DNA of 48,727 nucleotides from NCBI GenBank assembly GCA_902826225.1, contig CADEED010000018.1, positions 1-48,727 on the forward strand. The letters run 5' to 3'. Positions 35,990 to 44,076 of the stretch are shown here, piece after piece. Source of the stretch: an uncultured Pseudomonadota bacterium. Lineage in GTDB: Bacteria; Pseudomonadota; Gammaproteobacteria; Steroidobacterales; Steroidobacteraceae. The position numbers were made by a program, and so were the translations under genes. Every line of letters begins with the position of its first letter. Positions within the stretch are counted from its first letter, which is position 1. Below the pieces are notes generated by a model that was given only the letters and a program-made list of their open reading frames with translations, did no database searches and was not told the origin of the DNA.

Positions 35990-36193
35990 AGGGACGGACG
36001 TTGCCGCGTCAGGTGCCGCCATCCAAAGCGACGATGGAGACATCGGTTTCGCCGATGAGTCGCCGCACGATGGGTTTCGGCCGGCGGACGCATCGGCCAT
36101 CGCGATGACCCCATCGTCGTTTTGGCGCGCTGGCCGGCTCACCACAAGATTCAACGGGCATCTCTCGCCGACAGTAGTCAGAGGCACCTTTCG

Positions 36194-36715
36194 ATGTCAC
36201 CGCAATCCCTGGTTCTCGCCCTCCTCGCTGCAACATTGAACGGGTCCATCGCGGCGGCGACACCCCGCCCGGCGGGCTGTGACGCCGCTGAGTACCGTCA
36301 GCTCGACTTCTGGCTCGGCGATTGGGAGGTATTCGAAGCCGACGATCCCGCCACCCCGATCGCACGAGCGCGCATCGATGCGATCGCCGCAGGCTGCGGA
36401 CTCTACGAACGCTATGAACAGACCGATGGCCTGATCGGCGAGAGCATTCTGAGTTTCGATGCGGTACGCCGCGTCTGGCAGCAGACCTGGATCACCAACT
36501 ATGGCTCGCTGATGGTCATCGTCGGCCGCTTCGAGGACGGCGCGCTGACGCTCGAGGGGCCCGTGCATCTCAAGGACGGAAGCTCATCGCGGCAGCGCAT
36601 CACCTGGACGGCCGAGGACGGCGGCGTGCGAGAGGCGGCCTCGATATCGAAGGATGGCGGAAAGACTTGGGCGCCCGCGTTCGATGTGGTGTTCCGCAAA
36701 CGCCTGCGAAGCTGA
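36194..36715 (+). CDS. DUF1579-like exported protein
   Basis: A 173-residue protein with a signal peptide (MSPQSLVLALLAATLNGSIA) and a beta-barrel-like domain. Key stretches are YRQLDFWLGDWEVFEADDPA, ERYEQTDGLIGESILSFDAV and WQQTWITNYGSLMVIVGRFE, matching the DUF1579/DUF1794 (lipocalin-like) pattern FWLGxW found in many hypothetical exported proteins. Function unknown. ATG 36194 opens the signal peptide. It is divergent from the AraC-type regulator and about 100 bp before the small minus-strand ORFs. It may be regulated with the TonB receptor, but the sequence does not prove this. Confidence 0.75.
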   Translation: MSPQSLVLALLAATLNGSIAAATPRPAGCDAAEYRQLDFWLGDWEVFEADDPATPIARARIDAIAAGCGLYERYEQTDGLIGESILSFDAVRRVWQQTWITNYGSLMVIVGRFEDGALTLEGPVHLKDGSSSRQRITWTAEDGGVREAASISKDGGKTWAPAFDVVFRKRLRS

Positions 36716-36820
36716 CAGGTTCACAGGCTTGCGCACGCATCTATCCAGACAGAAGCGATTACGGCGACACGGGGTTGTTTGAGCAGGCACCAGCATCCCC
36801 GGCATCATCGGCAGAAGCGG

Positions 36821-37096
36821 CTAGTCGCCTTGCACAGAACTACCGCTGACTGAATTTGTCTCAAGCGCGCGAGAAGGCTGCTTGAGAATCGACTCGACAT
36901 CGGTGATCGGGAAGTCGCGAAAAACTCGCCGCGTCTCGGCGAGACAGGACACGTCGATGGCCCACCATGTGGCACCTTGATCATCGCTCACACTGGCGAA
37001 TATCACTTTCGCGGTAATACTGTTTGGCTGCTCCGCAAGACCGAACATCAACAGGTGCAGGAGTGATTGAGCAAGCATCATCAGGTAGCGCTGCAA
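36821..37096 (-). CDS. Small unrecognised protein (91 residues)
   Basis: From a TTG at 37096 the frame encodes 91 residues with a hydrophobic N-terminus (YLMMLAQSLLHLLMFGLAEQ) followed by a mixed alpha/beta stretch (ITAKVIFASVSDDQGATWWA, then ETRRVFRDFPITDVESILKQ). Composition is protein-like and the local GC is lower than in the neighbouring genes. The start lies 3 bp after the stop of another unrecognised frame upstream, suggesting a two-gene unit. I recognise no family. It could be acquired DNA or a decayed gene. Confidence 0.4.
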   Translation of the reverse strand: MQRYLMMLAQSLLHLLMFGLAEQPNSITAKVIFASVSDDQGATWWAIDVSCLAETRRVFRDFPITDVESILKQPSRALETNSVSGSSVQGD

Positions 37097-37099
37097 GCA

Positions 37100-37447
37100 C
37101 TATTTTTCGGCCAGTGAAAGCACCTGACGAGAACTTCTTGATACGAGTAAGACTACATCGGGACTGGTGCTGCTAAGGGCCCGAAGCTCATCATCGACGA
37201 TTTCGCAAACGAAGGTGACCTGAAGTGTGTCCGCATCGACATCAACTGCATTCCATCGGACTTGGAGATATTGTCCTGGCGGCAGTGAATCGAACGATGC
37301 GTCGATCTGAGCTTGCAGTTTCTTGGAGATAGCCCCGTCAGGTTCGACTTTAGTGGCCAGATTGAAGGTTCTGGCGTGCGAGCAGCCGAAGCAGACGGTT
37401 GAAGATGCGCGACGCGCCAGGACGAAGCTGTCGGGAGAGACAGTACT
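37100..37447 (-). pseudogene. Open frame of 115 codons without a start codon, possible gene remnant
   Basis: On the minus strand the frame opens just after a TAG (37448-37450) and runs to a TAG at 37100, with no ATG, GTG or TTG inside. It reads like a real protein: CFGCSHARTFNLATKVEPDG, LQAQIDASFDSLPPGQYLQV, then TFVCEIVDDELRALSSTSPD and VVLLVSRSSRQVLSLAEK. The CFGC and later FVC cysteines are notable. It is immediately followed by the 91-residue frame. Either the 5' end was lost, or translation starts at an unusual codon. No family is recognised. Confidence 0.4.
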
Positions 37448-37510
37448 CTAGCTAGTCGATGGCGGATGCTGCGATGCTTCGTACCGCAAAGCAACAACTT
37501 GAGGACGAGG

Positions 37511-38482
37511 TCAGTGCGCGCGGCGTCGCGCGGATCGCGAGGCTCCGTCGCCTGGACTCGCGACATCAGCCTGCGCACCTCCTCGCGGATCGAGAGCCTG
37601 TTCGATGCAATCGATCATGTCTTCGAGCGGCGGGGCCACGAGAGGCTGATCCTGCAAGGTCAAGCCCAACGCGATCTCCGGCAACGGCTCGTGAACGTGC
37701 ACGTCGAAGAACTCGCCGGCGGCGAGTTCCCTGGCGACCGCGTAACCCGGCAGCAATCCGACACATTCGCCGCTGCGAACGCGGATCTTCACGCCATCGA
37801 TGCTCCCGGCCGATTCGAATCGCGGATGCCCGCCGCAGCTCGCGAACCATGCGCGCATCAGCGTCGCGAACGCACCGTCCGGATCGGGCAGCAACAGCGG
37901 GCGGCGCGCCAGATCCTGACGACTGACCTCGAGGCGGCCCAGCGTCTCGCGCGACGAGACGAACAAACACAGGCGGGTCGGCGACAGCATGCGGCTTCCG
38001 CTTTCATTGCGCTCGAGTGTGCCCTTCCAACCTTCGACGGTGATTGCCGCATCGAGCTCGCGACGGTGGACGCGCCGACGCAACTCGTCACAGAGTCCAT
38101 TCGTGATTTGAACGTCCCATTCCGGCCGGCGGGCGCGGAAGGCCGTCAGCGCACGAGGCAGCAGGAACGTGCTGGCAGATTCCACGGCGCCCAGACGAAT
38201 CACGTTACGGTGTTCGGATGACACCGCCGCCAACGCCGCCTCGGAGGCACCGATGAGAGCGCGGGCGTGAGGCAGCAATGCGATCGCCGCGACTGTCAGC
38301 TCCGCCTCCTGCCCCGGTCGGCGCAGCGTGACGCGCGTACCGATGAGTCGCTCCAACGACAGCAACGTTTCCGACACCGTGGACTGAGCGACCCGCAAGG
38401 CGCGCGCCGCAGCGCTGATACCGCCGTGATCGCTCACAGCCACCAACACGCGGCAATGCCAGACTTCCAGATCCTCTGTCAT
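37511..38482 (-). CDS. LysR-family transcriptional regulator
   Basis: A 323-residue LysR-type regulator: N-terminal winged helix (about 1-60: LEVWHCRVLVAVSDHGGISA, AARALRVAQSTVSETLLSLE, LIGTRVTLR) and a C-terminal periplasmic-binding-like effector domain (about 90-300). The ATG at 38482 opens the HTH at the normal place; an ATG at 38494 and others further upstream are possible. It is divergent from the isochorismatase-family hydrolase and probably controls it, the classic LysR arrangement. The tail (last 20 residues) is Arg/Gly-rich. The effector is unknown. Confidence 0.88.
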   Translation of the reverse strand: MTEDLEVWHCRVLVAVSDHGGISAAARALRVAQSTVSETLLSLERLIGTRVTLRRPGQEAELTVAAIALLPHARALIGASEAALAAVSSEHRNVIRLGAVESASTFLLPRALTAFRARRPEWDVQITNGLCDELRRRVHRRELDAAITVEGWKGTLERNESGSRMLSPTRLCLFVSSRETLGRLEVSRQDLARRPLLLPDPDGAFATLMRAWFASCGGHPRFESAGSIDGVKIRVRSGECVGLLPGYAVARELAAGEFFDVHVHEPLPEIALGLTLQDQPLVAPPLEDMIDCIEQALDPRGGAQADVASPGDGASRSARRRAH

Positions 38483-38584
38483 TCGGTGACCCATCGGTGA
38501 AGTTGATGACCCCATCGCTACTTTGGTTACTCGCCGTCGAGCCACCAAAGTGCGGTGCGAGTCTAGAACATATGGGAGATCCTG

Positions 38585-39160
38585 GTGAGTCCGCTCGAAC
38601 AGAACGCCGCATTGTTAGTGGTCGACATGCAAAATGGCTTTGACGATCCATCGTGGGGCAAGCGCAACAACCCGACCGCGGAGCTTTGCGTCGCTTCTTT
38701 GATACGCCATTGGCGCGCGGCCTCGGCCCCGGTCATCCATGTCCACCATCACTCCAGCAGCCCGACGGGTTGCTTCTGGCCGGGAACGCCCGGCAGCGAG
38801 CCGAAAATCCAGGCGACTCCTCGCGCCGATGAAACCGTCTACCGCAAACGAGTCAACAGCGCCTTTATCGGCACCACGCTCGAAGCGGACCTGCGATCGC
38901 GTGCCATCGAGAGTCTGGTCGTGGTCGGGTTGACGACCAATCACTGCGTATCGACGACGGTACGAATGGCCGGAAACCTCGGCTTCAAGACCTTTGTCGT
39001 CTCGGATGCGACCGCGACCTTCGACCGCGCAGGCGCCGATGGGCGCGCTCGAGACGCAGCGGACGTTCACAACGCCGCCCTCGGCGATTTGCACGACGAG
39101 TTCGCCCAGATCGTGGACACGAAGACGGTGATGCTGGCGTTGACGCGCAAGAAATCCTGA
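38585..39160 (+). CDS. Isochorismatase-family cysteine hydrolase
   Basis: A 191-residue cysteine hydrolase. The catalytic triad is Asp14 (ALLVVDMQNGFDD), Lys88 (VYRKRVNSAF) and Cys121 (GLTTNHCVSTTVRMA). The TTNHCVSTT motif and size match the isochorismatase/amidase group that includes YcaC-like, maleamate and isochorismate hydrolases; the substrate cannot be assigned. The GTG at 38585 is supported by GGAG eight bases upstream. It is divergent from the LysR regulator across about 100 bp. No other catabolic genes flank it, so it may act alone, for example in detoxification. Confidence 0.85.
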   Translation: MSPLEQNAALLVVDMQNGFDDPSWGKRNNPTAELCVASLIRHWRAASAPVIHVHHHSSSPTGCFWPGTPGSEPKIQATPRADETVYRKRVNSAFIGTTLEADLRSRAIESLVVVGLTTNHCVSTTVRMAGNLGFKTFVVSDATATFDRAGADGRARDAADVHNAALGDLHDEFAQIVDTKTVMLALTRKKS

Positions 39161-39202
39161 GCTGCCGCGTCGTCCGGAAAGAGATGCCTCGGCACCCAGT
39201 AG

Positions 39203-40303
39203 CTAGATCGGCTCCGTGCCGCCGTCGAAGCGTGCACGCAGCAGCTTGCCGCCGCGGATGAGCAGCGCCTCGAATTGCACGCCGTCCGGTTCCCGCTTCG
39301 GATAGACCTGCACGGCGATCACTCGGCCTTCGTGCAGCCGCGTGATCGTCGGCACGGTCGTGTGCCCGACGAATATCCGGTCGGCCTGGAACGCGGCGAG
39401 CATGCGCGTCACGTCGGCGGTGCTCGCCGTCGGAAAATCCTCGTGCCCGGCGAAGTAGCCGCGATACCAGAGCGGCCCGAGCGGGCCCATGAGCAGCTCC
39501 GCGCGCTCGAGAGAGACTACGTCGCCGCCGGTGGATCCTGCCAGGACGCCGCGAATCGACGCGTTGATGTCGGCGAGCGTGAGCTTGCGGGCGACGACGT
39601 CCGGCGAGATGCCGCCATGCACGAACAGCGCGCGATTCAACCTCAGCAACGCGGGGCGTGAGCGCAGCCACTGCCCGAGCACGGTGTCCGGCGCGAACAG
39701 TCGTGCGTAAGAGTCCACGGCTAGCGTCTGCGCGCTCGCGGGGTACTTCGGGTTGAGATAGCGCAGGTCGCCGCGCATCACCATCGTCTCGTGATTGCCG
39801 AGCACGAGGTGGACCGCGCCACCCGCCGTCCGCGCCTGCTGCTCGAGTTCGTAGAGCAGCCAGAGAATCTCGGTGTGATGAGGTCCGCGGTCGAATACGT
39901 CGCCGAGCACCACGAGCTGCCCTTTCCCGAAGCTCCACTGCAGACGCGGTCCGATCACGCGATGCGCACGGAGCATCTTCGCGAGCAGTTCGAACTCGCC
40001 GTGCGTGTCCGCGACGACGAACACCGGCGCCGCGGGCGCGATGGTCAATGCGGCCCGGGCGACCGGCGCGCCGGCGCGCAGGGTCACCTCGAAGCCCGGC
40101 AAGTCGCCGACCGGCGCCACGCTGATGCGCGCGCCGACGCTCGTCCGACGTACGGTCTTGCGGATGCCGCCTGGATCGGATTCGACCGTCCATGATTCGA
40201 GGGACCGGTTCGCTCCGGGCACGACGTAGGGACCATCGACCATTGTCGCGGCCGGGTCGACCAGAGCCGCCGAGGCGAGGAGCAATGAACACAACCATTT
40301 CAT
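39203..40303 (-). CDS. Shewanella-like protein phosphatase / metallophosphoesterase
   Basis: A 366-residue exported metallophosphoesterase. The signal peptide is MKWLCSLLLASAALVDPAAT. The metal-site motifs are all visible: D99-x-H101 (VVADTHGEFEL), G134-D-V-F-D-R-G140 (VVLGDVFDRGPH) and G169-N-H-E172 (LVLGNHETMV), with later His residues in FVHGGIS and FVGHTTVPT. The order and spacing resemble Shewanella-like phosphatases of the PPP family. The ATG at 40303 opens the signal peptide; the longer upstream frame is not needed. It is divergent from a choice-of-anchor I/phytase-like protein, so both may act on phosphoesters outside the cytoplasm. Confidence 0.88.
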   Translation of the reverse strand: MKWLCSLLLASAALVDPAATMVDGPYVVPGANRSLESWTVESDPGGIRKTVRRTSVGARISVAPVGDLPGFEVTLRAGAPVARAALTIAPAAPVFVVADTHGEFELLAKMLRAHRVIGPRLQWSFGKGQLVVLGDVFDRGPHHTEILWLLYELEQQARTAGGAVHLVLGNHETMVMRGDLRYLNPKYPASAQTLAVDSYARLFAPDTVLGQWLRSRPALLRLNRALFVHGGISPDVVARKLTLADINASIRGVLAGSTGGDVVSLERAELLMGPLGPLWYRGYFAGHEDFPTASTADVTRMLAAFQADRIFVGHTTVPTITRLHEGRVIAVQVYPKREPDGVQFEALLIRGGKLLRARFDGGTEPI

Positions 40304-40325
40304 GCCGTGATTGTGACCGGATCGG

Positions 40326-40345
40326 GTCGGTTTAATAAATCCGAC
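40326..40345. promoter_or_regulatory. AT-rich-centred inverted repeat in a divergent promoter region
   Basis: GTCGG (40326-40330) and CCGAC (40341-40345) flank TTTAATAAAT, the most AT-rich spot in the 85-bp gap between the phosphatase and phytase-like genes. It may be a shared operator or contain a -10 element. It does not match a standard Pho box. Confidence 0.35.
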
Positions 40346-40388
40346 ATGCGCCGCGTTTCTACTTCCGGGTCTCAACCGGAGGATCCCC

Positions 40389-43319
40389 ATGCGTTCTACG
40401 ACCCGCCGCGCGCTGATCGCGGCCGCTTCCACCCTGCTCGCCCTCGCGACGCAAGCCGCATCGGCCGGCGGCGATCCGCAGCAGAGCTCGCGCACGGATC
40501 GCGCTCCGCTCGCCCTCTCCGTGCTCGGCACCTACGCCACGGGCCTCGGCCCGACCTCGGCCGAGATCGTCGCCTTCGACGCCGCCTCGGCCCGGCTCTT
40601 CGTGAGCAACGCCGTTTCCTCAACGATCGACATCGTCGACGCGCACGACCCGGCGCACCTGGCGAAGACGGGAAGCATCGACGTTGGAACCCTCGGCATC
40701 CCCAACAGCGTCGCGGTGGGCGCGGGCATCCTGGCCGTCGCCATCGAGGCGGTCCCGAAGACGAACCCGGGATCGGTCGCGTTCTTCACGACGGAGGGCG
40801 AGCTCCTGGGCTCCGTCAAGGTCGGCGCGCAACCGGACATGCTGACGTTCACGCCCGACGAGCAGTACCTGCTCATCGCGAACGAAGGCGAGCCGAGCGG
40901 CTATGGCCCGGGACACGTCGATCCGGAAGGCTCGGTGAGCATCATCCGGGTGAAGAAAGGTGCGCATCACTTCAAGACGCTGCGCGACGAGGACGTGCGC
41001 ACGCTGCGCTTCGACAAGTTCAACGACCGTGAAGTGAAGCTCCGCGCGCAGGGCATCCGCATCTACGGCCCTGGCGCGAGCGCCGCGCAGGATCTCGAGC
41101 CGGAGTACATCGCCGTGTCGCCGGACTCGCGCTACGCGTTCGTCACGCTGCAGGAGAACAATGCGTTCATCCAGATCGACATCCGCAATGCGCAGCTGCT
41201 CGACCTGCTGCCGTTCGGATACAAGGATTTCAGCGCGACGCCGTACGTGACGAGCACGTACGAGTGGACGCGCGGCCTGCCGCCGGCGGGCGTCACGGCC
41301 GCGAAGCAGGAGATCGAGCTCGGCGGTTTCTCGGGCCTGGCCTACCAGGGCACGACGCGCGACGGGAAGCTCGAGTTCATCACGCACACGGATCGCGGCC
41401 CGAACGCGGAACCCACGGGAATCCTCCGCCCGTTCCTGCTGCCGCGGTTCAACCCGCAGGTGGTGCGCTTCACGCTCGACCCGTCCAACGGGGCGTTCGA
41501 ACTCAAGCAGCGCATCTTCCTCCAGCGCGGCGATGGCTCCGCGCTGACGGGATTGCCGAACACGAAGCTGTCGGCGAACGCGAGCCAGCCCTTCAACGAC
41601 GAAGTGCCGGTCGATCTGCGCGGCAACGAACTGCCGCTCGACCCGCTCGGCGCCGATCTCGAAGGCATCGTGCTCGATGCCGACGGCTCGATGTGGATGT
41701 GCGACGAGTACCGGCCGGCTCTCTATCACTTCGACCCGAGTGGCCGCTTGTTGCGGCGCTTCATTCCCGTCGGCACGCATGCGGCGGCCGGGAGGCCGGT
41801 GCCCGCGCCGGGCGTTGCCGGTGAATTCGGCATCGAGGCCCTGCCCGCCGTCATCGCGCAACGCCGGCAGAATCGCGGCTTCGAAGGCATCGCGCTGCAG
41901 GGAGGCAAGATCTACGCGTTCGTGCAGAGCCCGGCCCGCAATCCGGCGACGGTTGGCAATGCCACCCTCAACACGATGAAGAACGTGCGTTTCGTCGAGC
42001 TCGATCCGGTGACGCTCGCGACTCGCCAGTTCATCTACATCCTCGACAATCCGCCGACGGTCGGCGCCGACGACACGCCGGCCGACAAGATCGGCGACTC
42101 GATCGCGACACCGGATGGCGGATTCCTCGCGCTCGAGCGCGACGACGACGCGGTGCCGGCCGACCCTCTCGACACGATCACGAAGCGCGTCTATGCCTTC
42201 AAGCTCAACAGCGCAACGGACGTGTCGGCGCTGGATGGACTATTCCCGATCGTGCGCAACGGCACGACGGCGAATCTCTCGATCGACCAGATGACGGCCG
42301 CCGAGCTCGCCACCGTCGGCGTGACGCCGATCGCGAAGACGCTGCACGTGGATCTCGCGAAGGCCGGCTTCGCCGGCGTGCAGAAGATCGAAGGTCTCGC
42401 CCTGCTGGAGACGGGCCGCCTCGCCGTGGTGAACGACAACGACTTCGGTGTGGCGCAAATCGTGGTGGACCCCGCGACGGGCACCTTCACGCGCGCGGCG
42501 GGGTACCGGCCCGAGCCGATCACCGTCGGACTGGTGTCGCTGCCGGGTCTCGATGCGTCGGACCGCGACTCGTCCACGATCAACATTCGCGACTGGCCCG
42601 TGTCCGGCATGTACCTGCCCGACTCCACCGCGGCGTACGATGCGCTGGGCACCACATTCATCGTGACCGCCAACGAAGGCGACGCGCGCGACTGGCCGGG
42701 CTACGCCGAAGAAGCGCGCGTCGGTGCGCTCACGCTGGACCCGACGGCATTCCCGGATGCGGCGGCGCTGCGCAACAACGCCGCGCTCGGCAGGCTCACC
42801 GTGACGCGCACGCTGGGTGACGCCAACGGCGACGGCCTGTACGAGAAGCTCTTCACGCTGGGCGGCCGCTCCTTCTCGATCTGGACCAATTACGGGCGGC
42901 GGATCTTCGACAGCGAAGCCGATCTCGAGCGCCTGACCGCGGCGCGGTATCCGGCGTCCTTCAACGCCGGCCACGAGAACAACACGCTCGACGACCGCTC
43001 CGACAACAAGGGGCCCGAGCCCGAAGGACTGGCGGTCGGCAAGATCGGCCAGCGCACGTACGCGTTAGTGGGCCTGGAGCGCATCGGCGGCATCGCGATG
43101 TACGACATCACGAATCCGCACGCCGCGTTCTTCGTCGACTACGTCAACAACCGCAACTTTGCGGCACCGCCACCCGCCCCGCCGGCCGGCGATCTCGGCC
43201 CGGAAGGCCTGACGTTCATCCCCGCGGCGAAGAGCCCGACGGGACACGCGATCGTCGCGGTGGCCCACGAGATCAGCGGGACCGTCACGCTGTTCGAGGT
43301 GCGTGCGCGGGAAGACTGA
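40389..43319 (+). CDS. Choice-of-anchor I protein with inserted esterase-like phytase domain
   Basis: A 976-residue exported protein. A signal peptide (about 1-26) is followed by beta-propeller repeats of the choice-of-anchor I type (about 35-295: DAASARLFVSNAVSSTIDIV, PDEQYLLIANEGEPSGYG). Inserted in the middle (about 300-640) is an esterase-like phytase domain (GGFSGLAYQGTTRDGKLEFI, THTDRGPN, ADLEGIVLDADGSMWMCDEY). The propeller then resumes (about 700-976: GTTFIVTANEGDARDWPGYA, NKGPEPEGLAVG, GPEGLTFIPAAKSPTG). The phytase-like part may cleave phosphate esters. CCGGAGG precedes the ATG by a short spacer. It is followed by a strong terminator and divergent from a metallophosphoesterase. Confidence 0.88.
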   Translation: MRSTTRRALIAAASTLLALATQAASAGGDPQQSSRTDRAPLALSVLGTYATGLGPTSAEIVAFDAASARLFVSNAVSSTIDIVDAHDPAHLAKTGSIDVGTLGIPNSVAVGAGILAVAIEAVPKTNPGSVAFFTTEGELLGSVKVGAQPDMLTFTPDEQYLLIANEGEPSGYGPGHVDPEGSVSIIRVKKGAHHFKTLRDEDVRTLRFDKFNDREVKLRAQGIRIYGPGASAAQDLEPEYIAVSPDSRYAFVTLQENNAFIQIDIRNAQLLDLLPFGYKDFSATPYVTSTYEWTRGLPPAGVTAAKQEIELGGFSGLAYQGTTRDGKLEFITHTDRGPNAEPTGILRPFLLPRFNPQVVRFTLDPSNGAFELKQRIFLQRGDGSALTGLPNTKLSANASQPFNDEVPVDLRGNELPLDPLGADLEGIVLDADGSMWMCDEYRPALYHFDPSGRLLRRFIPVGTHAAAGRPVPAPGVAGEFGIEALPAVIAQRRQNRGFEGIALQGGKIYAFVQSPARNPATVGNATLNTMKNVRFVELDPVTLATRQFIYILDNPPTVGADDTPADKIGDSIATPDGGFLALERDDDAVPADPLDTITKRVYAFKLNSATDVSALDGLFPIVRNGTTANLSIDQMTAAELATVGVTPIAKTLHVDLAKAGFAGVQKIEGLALLETGRLAVVNDNDFGVAQIVVDPATGTFTRAAGYRPEPITVGLVSLPGLDASDRDSSTINIRDWPVSGMYLPDSTAAYDALGTTFIVTANEGDARDWPGYAEEARVGALTLDPTAFPDAAALRNNAALGRLTVTRTLGDANGDGLYEKLFTLGGRSFSIWTNYGRRIFDSEADLERLTAARYPASFNAGHENNTLDDRSDNKGPEPEGLAVGKIGQRTYALVGLERIGGIAMYDITNPHAAFFVDYVNNRNFAAPPPAPPAGDLGPEGLTFIPAAKSPTGHAIVAVAHEISGTVTLFEVRARED

Positions 43320-43342
43320 TCGCCCGCCGATCGACGAGACGA

Positions 43343-43376
43343 AGCCCCGCGGGCGCAGGTCCGCGGGGCTTTTTTC
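43343..43376 (+). terminator. Rho-independent terminator after the phytase-like gene
   Basis: AGCCCCGCGG (43343-43352) and CCGCGGGGCT (43361-43370) form a perfect 10-bp stem with an 8-nt loop, followed by six Ts. It is the clearest intrinsic terminator in the window, 24 bp after the stop codon. Confidence 0.92.
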
Positions 43377-43483
43377 GTTCCGGAGCAAAGCCGGAGCTTT
43401 TCCGGAGCGCTCCCTGAGGACCGCCGCGCCCTTTGCCGCTCAACTCGGCCCCGGGGAGCGATAAATCACTTCAGGAGCGTCTC

Positions 43484-44074
43484 ATGAGAAACAAGGCATT
43501 GATCGTTTCGATCACGGCGTCGGCGGCACTCTTCGGGCTGGCGCTGGTCGGGACATTCCCGCGAGCCACGGCGGGCGAACCGGCCCGCGGCGCATTCGGC
43601 CGCGACCAACCGAAGGCGCACTCCGGGGAACTCGTGCGCATCGTCCGCGAAGCGACGAAACGATTCTTCGACGTGAACCAGGCGAAGTCCGAGGGGTACC
43701 AACTGCTGTTCGGCTGCGTCAGCGGTCCAGATGACGGCGCGATGGGCATGCACTACGTGAACCTGCAACTGGTCGCCGACGGCGTGCTCGACCCGAAGCG
43801 TCCCGAGATCGTGATTTACGAGCCGCAACCGAACGGGGGGCGCAAGCTCGTCGGCGCGGATTTCCTCATCTTCAGAGACGCCTGGCACGCGAACAACGAG
43901 GCGACACCGGAGATCATGGGCCAGCTCATGCACCTCATCGAGGCGCCCAATCGCTACGGCTTGCCGGCGTTCTACACGCTGCACGTCTGGGCGTGGAAGC
44001 CGAATCCGACGGGCGCGTTCGTGAACTGGCATGCCGACGTTTCCTGCGAGAACCACGACGGCAAGGAGGGCTGA
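43484..44074 (+). CDS. Exported protein of unknown function
   Basis: A 196-residue protein with an N-terminal signal or anchor (KALIVSITASAALFGLALVG), then a soluble domain. Notable stretches are RIVREATKRFFDVNQAKSEG, LFGCVSGPDDGAMGMHYVNL, IVIYEPQPNGGRKLVGADFL and LHVWAWKPNPTGAFVNWHAD, with Cys residues in FGCV and VSCEN. The MGMHYVN / HVWAWKPNPxGxFxxWHADVSC pattern occurs in many hypothetical periplasmic proteins, but I know no function. AGGAG lies a few bases before the ATG at 43484. The stop is 2 bp from the next gene's GTG, with the next gene's ribosome-binding site inside this gene, so the two are co-translated. Confidence 0.75.
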   Translation: MRNKALIVSITASAALFGLALVGTFPRATAGEPARGAFGRDQPKAHSGELVRIVREATKRFFDVNQAKSEGYQLLFGCVSGPDDGAMGMHYVNLQLVADGVLDPKRPEIVIYEPQPNGGRKLVGADFLIFRDAWHANNEATPEIMGQLMHLIEAPNRYGLPAFYTLHVWAWKPNPTGAFVNWHADVSCENHDGKEG

Positions 44075-44076
44075 CC

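Noticed and set aside
32084..36715. A complete nutrient-uptake locus around the TonB receptor
   Set aside because: Only a regulator and an exported protein of unknown role flank it; there are no hydrolases, inner-membrane transporters or exchange genes.
38585..39160. Second nicotinamidase
   Set aside because: The sequence around the triad fits the wider isochorismatase group and lacks the nicotinamidase WHP-N-H motif, so no substrate is assigned.
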